A stretch of DNA of 64,000 bases, taken from positions 48,079 through 112,078 of the forward strand of contig CATJXY010000017.1 of assembly GCA_949744505.1 (NCBI GenBank), given 5' to 3'. This stretch comes from an uncultured Erysipelotrichaceae bacterium (GTDB lineage Bacteria; Bacillota_I; Bacilli_A; Erysipelotrichales; Erysipelotrichaceae). Below are positions 1 to 8,115 of this stretch, piece by piece. Under the pieces are notes generated by a model that worked only from the letters and a program-made list of their open reading frames with translations, had not been told where the DNA came from and did not search any database. The translations under genes and the position numbers were made by a program. Every line of letters begins with the position of its first letter. Position 1 is the stretch's first letter.

Positions 1-187
1 TTTCAAAGAATGTTTTATAATCAACATCATTTTGAATCTGCTGTGCTAATCCATTTTCATCATACCCAGTTAGCCACAGTATGATTGTATCTACTTCTTG
101 TTTGGTACGATTTTTTCTTTCTGCCTTTTGGATAAGTAATGGGTATACTTTTGAAAATTTCATTGTATAAATTTTATTAGTTTCCAT
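1..187 (-). CDS. DUF2200 family protein (3' end beyond window)
   Basis: Reading the minus strand from ATG at 187 gives METNKIYTMKFSKVYPLLIQ, followed by KAERKNRTKQEVD and ILWLTGY. This matches my memory of DUF2200, small cytoplasmic proteins of about 110-120 residues with a conserved YPLYxxKAERKGRTKxEVDxxxxWLTGY core. Only the first 62 codons lie in the window. A GGAGGAT ribosome site lies 4-5 bases before the start. The biochemical function is unknown; these genes commonly sit singly among accessory genes, as here. Confidence 0.8.
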   Translation of the reverse strand, partial: METNKIYTMKFSKVYPLLIQKAERKNRTKQEVDTIILWLTGYDENGLAQQIQNDVDYKTFFE

Positions 188-293
188 AAACAGATCCTCC
201 ATAATTTTATTTATTTCGAAGAAACATAAATTTTTAAATATAACCGATGATTTTTGCCGAAATTCTTAATTGTAAGATAAAGGAAAGAACTTT

Positions 294-1049
294 TTAATTT
301 AACGTATATGTAGCAGTTAGATTTTTTTCATTATCGACATTTTCTTCACTATATAAATTTCTTTTAAATTTAATATTACTTTTATTTAAACATAATTCTA
401 AAAAGCATAAGAAAATTCCAATATCTATTTGATTATAATATTTAACCATATCTCGTGGCATAATTCCTCTTTTTCCCGGTTTTCTATATCTATAAACTTT
501 AAGTTCATTTTTAGAAGAATCGACAATCCATGGTTGAGTATTACATGCACTTGGAGCAAATCTTACTATATTTGCTATATCCATATAATAATCTCCATTC
601 CATATTTCCGATAATTCTTTCCTTTTACTTTTATACATATCTTTTCTGAACTTAGTTTCATCATCTATTTTTGCTATTGCAATCATGATTATAAAGTCTA
701 AACCATCTAATTGTTTTTCTTCAACTTTACCTATTCCAAACTAGAGAGTTCCAATGTTTTTAGATACTAAATATAAATCCAATTGTTCACCGATATAGCC
801 GATATTTTGAAGATAGTTATCTTTTTTTTCAGAATATAGTAAGATACAATACTCTTGTCCTCTCTTACAAGTTGTAGAATCTTTAACTATTTTCATTTTG
901 ATTTTAATATTATCCAGTAATGGTTCGAATGAATTAAATTCTTTTTCTATTTCTTTAATTTCCTCATCTGGTATACGATCATTTCCACTATTTCTAAATA
1001 AATGAAATGACTTCCTTTTAAAAATCATATTGTATAAATTCTTTTTCAT
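294..1049 (-). pseudogene. Nitroreductase (TM1586-type) interrupted by one in-frame amber codon
   Basis: Two minus-strand pieces, 1049-741 and 740-294, lie in exactly the same frame, separated only by TAG at 743-741. Read through, the protein would be 251 residues. The first half has FHLFRNSGND and CKRGQEYCILLYSEKKDNYL; the second has VRFAPSACNTQPW and YNQIDIGIFLCFLELCL, typical of the putative TM nitroreductase family (FMN-dependent NAD(P)H oxidoreductases). The stop replaces the expected Trp in a GTLWFGIGK-like segment, so a single TGG to TAG change explains it. Nothing else is degraded, so the lesion is recent, suppressed, or a sequencing error. An ATG at 686 could restart translation but would yield only the C-terminal half. 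Confidence 0.8.
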
Positions 1050-1085
1050 TTGATTTCTCCTATAAATCGGTATTTGCCGCTATTT

Positions 1086-1694
1086 TTATTCTTTATCGGG
1101 TACTTGTCCATTATGTTTTTTCCATTGACATTCTGTCATTTCCATATTACTAAATGTTGCCGTGAATGACGAGTTTTCAGGACTGCAAGCATATATACCA
1201 AACTTAATATTATCTTTAGCGTTAAATATATGACATATTCGCATTTGCTTATATATGTTACCATCGACAGAACATTCTATACAAAAATCATCTTCTCTTC
1301 TACTTAAACGATACCACATGGCTTTTATTGAAGCATCTATTTCTGTTGTTGCCCAATCAGAATAACCATTATTGGTTACAACACTACCTAAATGTTGAAA
1401 TTTATCATTTTCATACTCTATTGAGCCTTTTAACCAATTTTCACTATTCAAATAAATCACAATTCCACATTGGTCAAAACGATGCTTACTATCAAACTCG
1501 GTTTTGACTATAAATGAAAAATATTTTTCTTCTGTTTCCATCTGCAATACCGGGGCATTATCATTTCTGAAATGATAATATGTTCTTTGCCATAAATCGG
1601 TATTTGGTTCAGTGGTAATTGTAATCTTATTATTACTTATGACATAATCTTTTGGTTTTCTAGTCCATTCTAATTTAGTAATATCAAATTTCAT
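1086..1694 (-). CDS. DUF1349 domain protein (concanavalin A-like fold)
   Basis: The protein begins MKFDITKLEWTRKPKDY and contains TEPNTDLWQRTYYHFRND, FDQCGIVIYLNSENWLKG, WYRLSRREDDFCIECS and FGIYACSPENSSF, the recognisable DUF1349 core (about 200 residues, beta-sandwich). Such proteins were once called regulation of enolase protein 1; the actual ligand is not known. I chose the ATG at 1694 because family members start there; the frame is open to an ATG at 1778, which would add 28 residues without homology or a clear ribosome site. It follows the acetyltransferase gene by a few bases and may be co-transcribed with it. Confidence 0.75.
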   Translation of the reverse strand: MKFDITKLEWTRKPKDYVISNNKITITTEPNTDLWQRTYYHFRNDNAPVLQMETEEKYFSFIVKTEFDSKHRFDQCGIVIYLNSENWLKGSIEYENDKFQHLGSVVTNNGYSDWATTEIDASIKAMWYRLSRREDDFCIECSVDGNIYKQMRICHIFNAKDNIKFGIYACSPENSSFTATFSNMEMTECQWKKHNGQVPDKE

Positions 1695-1781
1695 ATTTTT
1701 AATATCCTCTATAAACTCGGAATTTATCTTTTCGTTCAACATCATTATAGCATAATCTCGTATGTAGTGAGTTTTCATTTC

Positions 1782-2294
1782 TTATTTTTCTTTATAATAA
1801 CATTTTAAATCGAGAATTCCATCACGAGCATGTTTTAAAGCATTTTTTTTGATTCCTTCATAAGTGAAACCGAGTTTTTTGATTAAATTCTCTGATGATT
1901 TGTTGTAGGGAAAATGACTGACCGTGAACATCTCGACTTTCCCCTTTTCAAAATAATCGTTTATTAAATTATTAATTGCTTCATAGGCATAACCTTGATG
2001 ACGGTAATTTTTATTTAAGACAAATCCCAATTCATAAGTTAAAACAGCACGATCCGCATCTTGTAGGTTGATAAGTCCGATTAATTTGTTTTCGTTTTTT
2101 AATATGATTCCAACTCTTCTTTGGTGTAAAAATAGGTTCATTAATGAGTAGAATTTATCATCCTTTATAGAGTAAGCATGGAAACCGCCGTCATCCAAAC
2201 ATGTCTCTTCATCCGAAATGATTTCAAAGATATCGTTGAAATCAGTAGAATTTAGTTTTCTTAAAATTAATCTGGGTGTTTCAAGTATATTCAT
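1782..2294 (-). CDS. GNAT family N-acetyltransferase (RimJ/RimL-like)
   Basis: 170 residues, the usual length of a single-domain GNAT enzyme. The start ETPRLILRKL, the central LTYELGFVLNKNYRHQGYAYEA (acetyl-CoA pyrophosphate-binding R/Q-x-x-G-x-A type loop) and the end SENLIKKLGFTYEGIKK are typical of the RimJ/RimL and ribosomal-protein-serine acetyltransferase group. It would transfer acetyl from acetyl-CoA to an amino group of an unknown substrate. GAGGG lies about 8 bases before the ATG. It is the promoter-proximal gene of a minus-strand group with DUF1349 and the nitroreductase. Confidence 0.85.
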   Translation of the reverse strand: MNILETPRLILRKLNSTDFNDIFEIISDEETCLDDGGFHAYSIKDDKFYSLMNLFLHQRRVGIILKNENKLIGLINLQDADRAVLTYELGFVLNKNYRHQGYAYEAINNLINDYFEKGKVEMFTVSHFPYNKSSENLIKKLGFTYEGIKKNALKHARDGILDLKCYYKEK

Positions 2295-2416
2295 AGTGAA
2301 TCCCTCTTTCTTATTTATAAGTATAGCATTTATTTTTTTATTATCTTTATATTTATTTAATTCTTGCGTGTTTTTGATGGTTGAGGTATGCTAAAAGCAT
2401 AGAAAGAAGGGTGCTT

Positions 2417-3565
2417 ATGAGTGAAAGAATAGAGCGGTGTTTAGACAAAATCGTTGAAGCCGGACTGGATGGAGTTTTATTTGCCGGTGGAGCAAATTTA
2501 CAATATGTTTCTGAATGTAACGATCTCTTTTGGCAGAGAAGTTGTATGAATAATATCGGTGGAAGATTGAGTTCTAAGATATTACCGGAATGTTTGTTGT
2601 TTATGGATGATAAGGGGAATAGAACAGTGATTTGTATTCCTGTTTTAAAGGATTGTTTTTCATCATTGAAAGTTGTTGTTTCTTATATGGATCAAATGGA
2701 AGATACATTATCTAAGATTGTTCGAGGTAAAAAAATCGGAATCGGAAGTGATTGCGAAGCTTGGTTAAAGGAAACATTAAAAGAAGTAGATCCGCAAATC
2801 GAAACCGTGGATGCGGAATGCTTATTCCATGATCTTCGTTCTATTAAATCTAAAGAAGAGATTGAATTGATGAGAAAAATTGCCAAATTTACAGATGAAG
2901 CCGTATTATATGCAGTAAATCATTTAAAAGAGGGAATGACTCAATTCGATGTGGAACAGATGCTTATGAATTATGGTTTAGAGCATGGTATCCAAGATTT
3001 TTCTTTTCCGCCTACGGCAGGATTTAAGACCCGTCTTACATTCACAAAGGAAGAAAATTTTGTCTTTTCTCGTGATAGTGTCTTAGTTCCGCAAACAGCG
3101 ATTGCGTTTGATGTGGGCTATATGAATAAGGGATATTGTTCAGATTGGGGCAGAACGGTTTATTTTGGCAAAGCACCGGAAAAAATTAAAGCAGGTTATG
3201 CGGCACTTCAAGCCGGACAGGTAAAAATGGTATCACAAATTGTACCATATAAAACTAATGTAAATGAGCTTTATGATTTTGTGATGAAAGAGGTGGATCG
3301 TCTTGGTTTTAAGGAAGTTCTTCGCTTTGTGGATACCGGATCGCTTGGTCATCAAATCGGAATTGACTGTCACGAATTTCCAATGATCAATCGTCAAAGT
3401 GATGCAATTTTAAAACCGGGTATGATTTTCTGTTCTGAGCCGAAGATGATGTTTGATAATGAGTGCTATATGAGAGTGGAAGATATGATTCTTGTAACGG
3501 AAACGGGAGCGGAATTTTTAACTAATTTTGATCGCAGTCTATTTGAGATTGAAGTAAAAAGATAA
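2417..3565 (+). CDS. M24 family metallopeptidase (Xaa-Pro dipeptidase/aminopeptidase-like)
   Basis: 382 residues. The N-terminal third is a creatinase-N-like domain (AGLDGVLFAGGANLQYVS); the rest is the pita-bread catalytic domain. All five metal ligands can be placed: Asp in AFDVGY, Asp in YCSDWGRT, His in SLGHQIG, Glu in FCSEPKM and Glu in MRVEDM. It should remove an N-terminal residue preceding proline in the cytoplasm. I chose ATG 2417, preceded by GAAAGAAGGG at good spacing; an in-frame TTG at 2381 has none. A rho-independent terminator follows at 3594, so it is probably monocistronic. Confidence 0.9.
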   Translation: MSERIERCLDKIVEAGLDGVLFAGGANLQYVSECNDLFWQRSCMNNIGGRLSSKILPECLLFMDDKGNRTVICIPVLKDCFSSLKVVVSYMDQMEDTLSKIVRGKKIGIGSDCEAWLKETLKEVDPQIETVDAECLFHDLRSIKSKEEIELMRKIAKFTDEAVLYAVNHLKEGMTQFDVEQMLMNYGLEHGIQDFSFPPTAGFKTRLTFTKEENFVFSRDSVLVPQTAIAFDVGYMNKGYCSDWGRTVYFGKAPEKIKAGYAALQAGQVKMVSQIVPYKTNVNELYDFVMKEVDRLGFKEVLRFVDTGSLGHQIGIDCHEFPMINRQSDAILKPGMIFCSEPKMMFDNECYMRVEDMILVTETGAEFLTNFDRSLFEIEVKR

Positions 3566-3593
3566 TGAATATTGAAATCTGTGCTTGTAAGAT

Positions 3594-3626
3594 AAATGTA
3601 GACAAAAAAAGTCTACATTTTTAATT
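3594..3626 (+). terminator. Rho-independent terminator after M24 peptidase
   Basis: A perfect 10-bp stem (AAATGTAGAC at 3594-3603 with GTCTACATTT at 3611-3620) encloses a seven-A loop and runs into a T-rich tail, 30 bases after the stop codon. Confidence 0.85.
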
Positions 3627-3662
3627 TTAAAGAAAAAAGAGAGGGTATCAGAGTTTTAATTG

Positions 3663-3730
3663 ATGAATAAATTATTCATTAGGATAAATGATTTGTAAAT
3701 ATTTACATCAATTGTGATGCATGGTAAAAT
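3663..3730 (+). promoter_or_regulatory. Promoter with two palindromes upstream of first MATE gene
   Basis: A sigma-A-like promoter is visible: TTTACA at 3702-3707, 17-base spacer, TAAAAT at 3725-3730. The -35 overlaps a perfect 14-base palindrome TGTAAATATTTACA (3694-3707). A second perfect palindrome, ATGAATAAATTATTCAT (3663-3679), lies just upstream. Such dyads are typical binding sites for dimeric repressors; no cognate regulator gene is adjacent. The equivalent region before the second MATE copy does not show these palindromes. Confidence 0.6.
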
Positions 3731-3751
3731 CAATGAAAAGGGGAGAAGATT

Positions 3752-5101
3752 ATGGCAAAACAAGGAACGTTAAAGCTGACAGAAGGGAATATAAAGAAAC
3801 AAATTCTTTTATTCATGTGGCCGATTTTATTGTCGAATATTTTTCAACAGTTTTATAACATAACAAACTCCATGATTGTAGGAAATTATATCTCTAAAAC
3901 AGCACTCAGCGCTGTCAGTGCAACAAGTTCTATTTGTAATGCTTGTAATTCTTTGTTTTTCGGTTTAGGAACCGGAGCAGGTATTATTTTAGCTAATTAT
4001 TTTGGTGCTCAAAAAGAGGATAAAGTAAAGAGAGCCATTGATACAAGTTTGGTTTTTGCGATTGTCGGAGGCATTTTATTGACAATTGTTTCAGAATTAT
4101 GTGTTCCTTTTTTGCTTCAGATTACAAATGTAAATGCGGAACTGTTTGAGATGGCACAGAGTTATCTCAGAATATATTTTCTAGGAAATACCGCAGTATT
4201 TATGTATCAGATGGGATTCTTTATTTTGCGTTCTTTAGGGGATTCCAAGCATCCGCTTTATTTTTTAGTGTTATCCAGTGTCCTTAATTTAACTTTGGGA
4301 ATATTCTTTGTAAGAGTTATGAATTTTTCTGTCATGGGTACTGCTTTGGCAACAATTATTTCACAATTTATTGTTGACTTCTTCTGTTTGAGACTTTTAT
4401 TTAATTTGGATAAAAGTATTCGTTTTGATATAAAAAATATTCAGTTTGATTGGAAGATTGCCAAAAGAATTTGTTCATTGGGAATTCCTGCCGGAATTCA
4501 GAACATGATGATTTATGTAAGTAGTATGGTAATTCAATCTTATATCAATGTGTTCCCGAATGAAACGATTGCCGGGATCGGTGTGGCTGAGCGCGTTTCG
4601 GTTTTTTCTCAGATTCCGATGAATGCGATTGCTACTGTAACGGTGAATATGGTTTCTCAAAATATGGGAGCGCAAAAATATGAAAGGGCACAAGAAACAG
4701 TAAAGATCAGTTTACGTATGGCCAATGTTATTACACTTGTATGTAGTGTAATCGTATTTTTTACGGCAAGTTTTTGGGTACAGTTGTTTAATAAAGATCC
4801 GATGGTTGTAAAATGTGGAAGTGATATGATTCGATTGATGATATTCAGTAATATTCCACTTGCATGGTCGCATATTTATCATGGTGCGATAAGGGGATCG
4901 GGAAATGTTAAAGTGCCGATGTTCAATGCGGTAATGAGTCAATGTGTTGCACGATTCTTGTTTGTTTTTATTGGATTACAGATTTTCTACGATGTGCGCA
5001 TTCTTTATGTGTCCGGTGCTGTCGGTTTTACTTTGGCAGGAATTTTTGCGGCACTTTACTTCCGTCATAGTTCTTGGGCCAAGCAGATAGGGCTAAGATA
5101 A
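3752..5101 (+). CDS. MATE family efflux transporter, copy 1 of a tandem pair
   Basis: 449 residues, normal for MATE exporters, with 12 predicted membrane segments in two six-helix halves. The N-terminal KKQILLFMWPILLSNIFQQFYN, the Asn/Asp-bearing NSMIVGNYISKTALSAV of helix 2, and LRSLGDSKHPLYFLVLSSVLN are characteristic of the DinF/NorM-like bacterial branch. It would export cationic compounds or drugs using a Na+ or H+ gradient. Strong GGGGAG ribosome site. The following gene at 5580 is a close paralogue, identical over most of its length by eye, so this is a tandem duplication with diverged upstream regulation. Confidence 0.92.
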   Translation: MAKQGTLKLTEGNIKKQILLFMWPILLSNIFQQFYNITNSMIVGNYISKTALSAVSATSSICNACNSLFFGLGTGAGIILANYFGAQKEDKVKRAIDTSLVFAIVGGILLTIVSELCVPFLLQITNVNAELFEMAQSYLRIYFLGNTAVFMYQMGFFILRSLGDSKHPLYFLVLSSVLNLTLGIFFVRVMNFSVMGTALATIISQFIVDFFCLRLLFNLDKSIRFDIKNIQFDWKIAKRICSLGIPAGIQNMMIYVSSMVIQSYINVFPNETIAGIGVAERVSVFSQIPMNAIATVTVNMVSQNMGAQKYERAQETVKISLRMANVITLVCSVIVFFTASFWVQLFNKDPMVVKCGSDMIRLMIFSNIPLAWSHIYHGAIRGSGNVKVPMFNAVMSQCVARFLFVFIGLQIFYDVRILYVSGAVGFTLAGIFAALYFRHSSWAKQIGLR

Positions 5102-5134
5102 ATGGTAAGCATCTTTAAATAAAGTTGATAGGAT

Positions 5135-5190
5135 ACCTCTAAAGGAAACAAACTAAATATAAGAGTATGTTACTTTAGAGGTTTTTAAAA
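5135..5190 (+). terminator. Terminator after MATE copy 1; 5191-5579 otherwise empty
   Basis: ACCTCTAAAG (5135-5144) pairs with CTTTAGAGGT (5173-5182) over a 28-base loop, followed by TTTT. The remaining roughly 390 bases to the next gene are very AT-rich. I see no coding remnant or RNA gene there, only a weak -10-like hexamer before the second MATE gene and its GGGAGGAAG ribosome site. Confidence 0.6.
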
Positions 5191-5579
5191 TATTATGGGA
5201 TTATTTTAATAGTATAGATTTTGCTTATTTTGTTCTCGATGGATAAAAACAGAATTTATACGAATTTTCTATTTTTTGTATTATCTGTTTTAAAAAAATG
5301 CTCATCTTCATTTTCAAATAGTAAACTGCACAATTATAAAAAAACATCAATTTTGTGATTATAAATCGAGAAAGATTTTAAATTTATGAATTATTACGGG
5401 TTTAATTCGATTCTGAATATAATCTTCTATCGATAAGTTTCTAAATACTAATATTTTGTATAATTTCAAAGTTGTTTTGGCAGTGCTTTTTTATTTTTTG
5501 GAAATGAGGAGTTCTTCCGTAATAAATATGTACATTAAAATTTGAAAATGTTAAACTACCTATAAAGGGAGGAAGAAAA

Positions 5580-6932
5580 ATGGCAAAACAAGGGACATTG
5601 AAGTTAACAGAGGGAAGCATTAAGAAACAAATTTTGTTATTTGCTTGGCCGATACTGTTGTCAAATATATTTCAACAGTTATATAACATAACAAATTCTA
5701 TGATTGTAGGAAATTATATTTCGAAAACAGCGTTGAGTGCTGTCAGTGCAACGAATTCGATTTGTAATGTTTATAACTTTTTGTTTTATGGTTTGGGAAC
5801 AGGTGCAGGAATTGTTGTAGCGACTTATTTTGGAGCACAGGATGAAAAGAATATCAAACAGGCAATTGATACCAGTTTAACTTTTGCGATAGGCGGAGGA
5901 ATTTTATTAACGATTCTTTCTGAATTGTGTATTCCGTTTTTATTGCAAGTGACAAATGTGAATGCAGATCTGTATGCGATGGCACAGAGTTATTTGCGTG
6001 TCTATTTCCTAGGAAATACGGCTGTGTTTATGTATCAGATGGGATTCTTTATCTTACGTTCTTTGGGCGATTCTAAACATCCTCTCTATTTCTTGATTTT
6101 ATCCAGTGTTATTAACCTTGTCTTGGGAATTTTCTTCGTAAGAGTGATGAATCTGTCTGTAATGGGAACTGCCTTGGCAACGATCATTGCTCAGTTTGTG
6201 GTTGATTTTTTCTGTTTACGATTATTGTTTAACTTAGATAAGAATATTCGTTTCGATATAAAAAATATTCAATTTCATTGGGATACCGCAAAAAGAATTT
6301 GTTCTTTGGGAATCCCTGCCGGAATTCAAAATATGATGATTGCAATCAGCAGTATGATGGTGCAGTCTTATATCAATGCTTTCCCGAATGAAATTATTGC
6401 CGGAATCGGTGTGGCTGAGCGTGTAGCTGTTTTTGCCCAAATTCCGATGAGTTCTATTTCTACCGTGACAATTAATATGGTTTCACAAAATATGGGAGCA
6501 CAAAAATATGAAAGAGCTCAAGAAACAGTCAAATTAAGTATTCGTATGTCAAATATTGTAACTTTAGTGTGTTGTATCGCTGTTTTCTTGACTTCTGAAT
6601 TTTGGGTTCAATTATTTAATAAAGATCCTCTGGTTGTAAAAAGCGGGAGTGATATGATTCGGTTTATGGTCTTTAGCTTTATTCCGCTTGGCTGGTCTCA
6701 TGTTTATCATGGAGCGATAAGAGGATCGGGAAATGTTAAAGTGCCGATGTTAAATGCGATTATGAGTCAGTGTGTTGCACGATTCTTGTTTGTCTTTATC
6801 GGATTACAGATTTTCTATGATGTGCGTATTCTTTATGTGTCAGGGGCAGTAGGATTCACTTTGGCGGGAATTTTTGCCAGTCTTTATTTCAAATACAGTT
6901 CTTGGACAAAGCAAGTTGGGTTGAGGTCTTAA
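5580..6932 (+). CDS. MATE family efflux transporter, copy 2 of a tandem pair
   Basis: 450 residues. It opens with the same MAKQGTLKLTEG and ends with the same VSGAVGFTLAGIFA as the gene at 3752, and aligns without gaps except at the ends. Differences cluster in the first periplasmic loops (for example VYNFLFYGLGTGAGIVVATYF against ACNSLFFGLGTGAGIILANYF), which line the cavity in MATE proteins, so the copies may differ in substrates. Twelve membrane segments. GGGAGGAAG precedes the ATG. No clear terminator follows before the toxin-antitoxin promoter at 7112. Confidence 0.92.
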   Translation: MAKQGTLKLTEGSIKKQILLFAWPILLSNIFQQLYNITNSMIVGNYISKTALSAVSATNSICNVYNFLFYGLGTGAGIVVATYFGAQDEKNIKQAIDTSLTFAIGGGILLTILSELCIPFLLQVTNVNADLYAMAQSYLRVYFLGNTAVFMYQMGFFILRSLGDSKHPLYFLILSSVINLVLGIFFVRVMNLSVMGTALATIIAQFVVDFFCLRLLFNLDKNIRFDIKNIQFHWDTAKRICSLGIPAGIQNMMIAISSMMVQSYINAFPNEIIAGIGVAERVAVFAQIPMSSISTVTINMVSQNMGAQKYERAQETVKLSIRMSNIVTLVCCIAVFLTSEFWVQLFNKDPLVVKSGSDMIRFMVFSFIPLGWSHVYHGAIRGSGNVKVPMLNAIMSQCVARFLFVFIGLQIFYDVRILYVSGAVGFTLAGIFASLYFKYSSWTKQVGLRS

Positions 6933-7092
6933 TAAACTTGTATTGACGAGGTACAAGAATCGGATAATGAAAAACTTTTCGAATATATCATAAATACAGT
7001 ATAAGAAAAAAGGATATTTAGGTCATGACGACTGTAGGTATCTTTATTATGTCAGTATTGAAATCGAAGAAGACCGGTAAATGATATTGTGC

Positions 7093-7140
7093 AAATGAAT
7101 GAAAAGTTCATTTGACAATGGAATTGAAATAATGTATGAT
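7093..7140 (+). promoter_or_regulatory. Strong consensus promoter of the type III antitoxin RNA
   Basis: TTGACA (7112-7117), exactly 17 bases, then TATGAT (7135-7140). A perfect 7-bp inverted repeat, AAATGAA (7093-7099) and TTCATTT (7107-7113), abuts the -35 and could be an operator. Type III antitoxin RNAs are known to be transcribed strongly and constitutively, which fits a near-consensus promoter. Confidence 0.8.
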
Positions 7141-7142
7141 GA

Positions 7143-7247
7143 ATATACTAAAAGAGTAATCGTATGATTACTTATAGGAAAAACCCTTGCCTTTAAGTAG
7201 GGAGATTTAAAACGAAAACAGGATGTAGTGATATGTCCTGTTTTGTT
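7143..7247 (+). ncRNA. toxI: Putative ToxI-type RNA antitoxin, apparently one repeat unit
   Basis: The transcript from the promoter at 7112 to the terminator at 7247 is about 105 nt and has no ORF. It contains a hairpin AGTAATC/GATTACT (7155-7172) and then, at roughly 7176-7210, a unit resembling the known Pectobacterium ToxI repeat: an AGG start, a short stem CCCT (7184-7187) with AGGG (7199-7202), the loop CCTTTAAGT (7190-7198), and an AGATTTA tail. As I recall it, CCTTTAAGT is identical in the Pectobacterium repeat. Known ToxI loci carry about 2-6 tandem units of about 36 nt; I find no second copy here. The position between a strong promoter and a terminator directly upstream of toxN is diagnostic. 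Confidence 0.65.
7211..7247 (+). terminator. Leaky terminator between toxI and toxN
   Basis: AACGAAAACAGGA (7211-7223) pairs with TCCTGTTTTGTT (7236-7247), leaving one bulged G, over a 12-base loop. In type III systems this terminator sets the ratio of antitoxin RNA to toxin mRNA. The toxN ribosome site AAGGAG starts five bases later. Confidence 0.8.
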
Positions 7248-7260
7248 ATAAAGGAGAAAA

Positions 7261-7758
7261 ATGGGGAAAAACGAAACTTTAAAATTTTATACAATCAAAG
7301 AAGATTACATAGAGTATTTAAGTAGATTTGATAGTCATGTCAGTTGGAATAAAGATCAAAAAAGACCTTATGTGGGGATAGTATTAAGAATAGAAAAGTA
7401 TTTGTATTTTGCACCATTGTATTCATATAAAGTGGGATATGATAAATATAAAGATAATCCCAGTTTTATTAGAGTAGAAGATAGAAAAGGGAAAAAAGTA
7501 TCGATTATAAGGTTTGCAGAGATGATTCCTGTTCCTAAAACAGCTATACAATTATTAGATTTTAATAGTAGAGGGAAAAAATATCGAGATTTACTACAAG
7601 CAGAAATAGATTTTATAAATGATAATAGAAATGCAGTATATTTAAAAGCAAAAAAAATATATAAGAATGTCATTCAAATAAAAGTGCCGTTTTTTATTAG
7701 TATTTCATGTGATTTTGAGTTATTAGAACAAAAATCAAAAGAATATTTTGAAAAATGA
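7261..7758 (+). CDS. toxN: Type III toxin, ToxN/AbiQ family endoribonuclease
   Basis: 165 residues, close to ToxN and AbiQ lengths. LKFYTIKEDYIEYLSRFDSH at the start, RPYVGIVLRIEKYLYFAPL, the central MIPVPKTAIQLLDFN, and FELLEQKSKEYFEK at the end follow the family profile. ToxN cleaves mRNA at A-rich sites and is held inactive by pseudoknotted ToxI RNA, often giving phage abortive infection. One deviation: the usual (T/S)SPK active-site segment after APL reads YSYK here, keeping Ser and the distal Lys but not the first residue or the Pro. It sits between a MATE gene and rpmH, an unusual place since dnaA often lies upstream of rpmH. AAGGAG ribosome site. Base composition is more A-rich than neighbours, consistent with acquisition. 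Confidence 0.85.
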   Translation: MGKNETLKFYTIKEDYIEYLSRFDSHVSWNKDQKRPYVGIVLRIEKYLYFAPLYSYKVGYDKYKDNPSFIRVEDRKGKKVSIIRFAEMIPVPKTAIQLLDFNSRGKKYRDLLQAEIDFINDNRNAVYLKAKKIYKNVIQIKVPFFISISCDFELLEQKSKEYFEK

Positions 7759-7850
7759 AAACCAAAAATAAAATATAGATATATTTATAATGGTGATAGA
7801 AATAACTTAAGATATTATCATAAATAAATTATGATGAATTCGGTTTCGTC

Positions 7851-7879
7851 TTGACAGATAAAGATTTGTTTAATATAAT
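7851..7879 (+). promoter_or_regulatory. rpmH promoter
   Basis: A full-consensus sigma-A promoter: TTGACA (7851-7856), 17-base spacer, TATAAT (7874-7879). It drives rpmH and, by read-through, rnpA and yidC. No DnaA boxes are seen around it, so this is not an obvious origin. Confidence 0.9.
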
Positions 7880-7936
7880 ATAACAGCAATTGCTCATTAT
7901 TGTATAAAAATTAAATAGAACTGGAGGTGGCTCACC

Positions 7937-8071
7937 ATGAAAAGAACATATCAACCGAGCAAAAGAAAACACCAAAAAGTCCACGGATTTAGAGCCCGTA
8001 TGAAAACGGTTGGAGGGCGTAGAGTCTTAGCACGCCGTCGTAAGAAAGGCAGAAAGTCATTGTCGGCATAA
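7937..8071 (+). CDS. rpmH: 50S ribosomal protein L34
   Basis: 44 residues starting [20 protein letters not shown] and ending [12 protein letters not shown], the universal L34 sequence; basic, binds 23S rRNA in the large subunit. GGAGGT ribosome site 9 bases upstream. It is followed by rnpA and yidC in the order conserved across bacteria. Confidence 0.97.
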   Translation: MKRTYQPSKRKHQKVHGFRARMKTVGGRRVLARRRKKGRKSLSA

Positions 8072-8075
8072 AAAG

Positions 8076-8098
8076 TCACCCACTGAGGTGATTTTTTT
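8076..8098 (+). terminator. Terminator/attenuator between rpmH and rnpA
   Basis: TCACC (8076-8080) pairs with GGTGA (8087-8091) over a six-base loop and runs into seven T. It probably reduces read-through so that L34 is made in excess of RNase P protein. Confidence 0.7.
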
Positions 8099-8115
8099 AT
8101 TAAAAAGAGGTTTTC

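Noticed and set aside
7759..7936. Possible replication origin next to rpmH.
   Set aside because: No DnaA boxes, no dnaA or dnaN nearby; only a promoter and leader.
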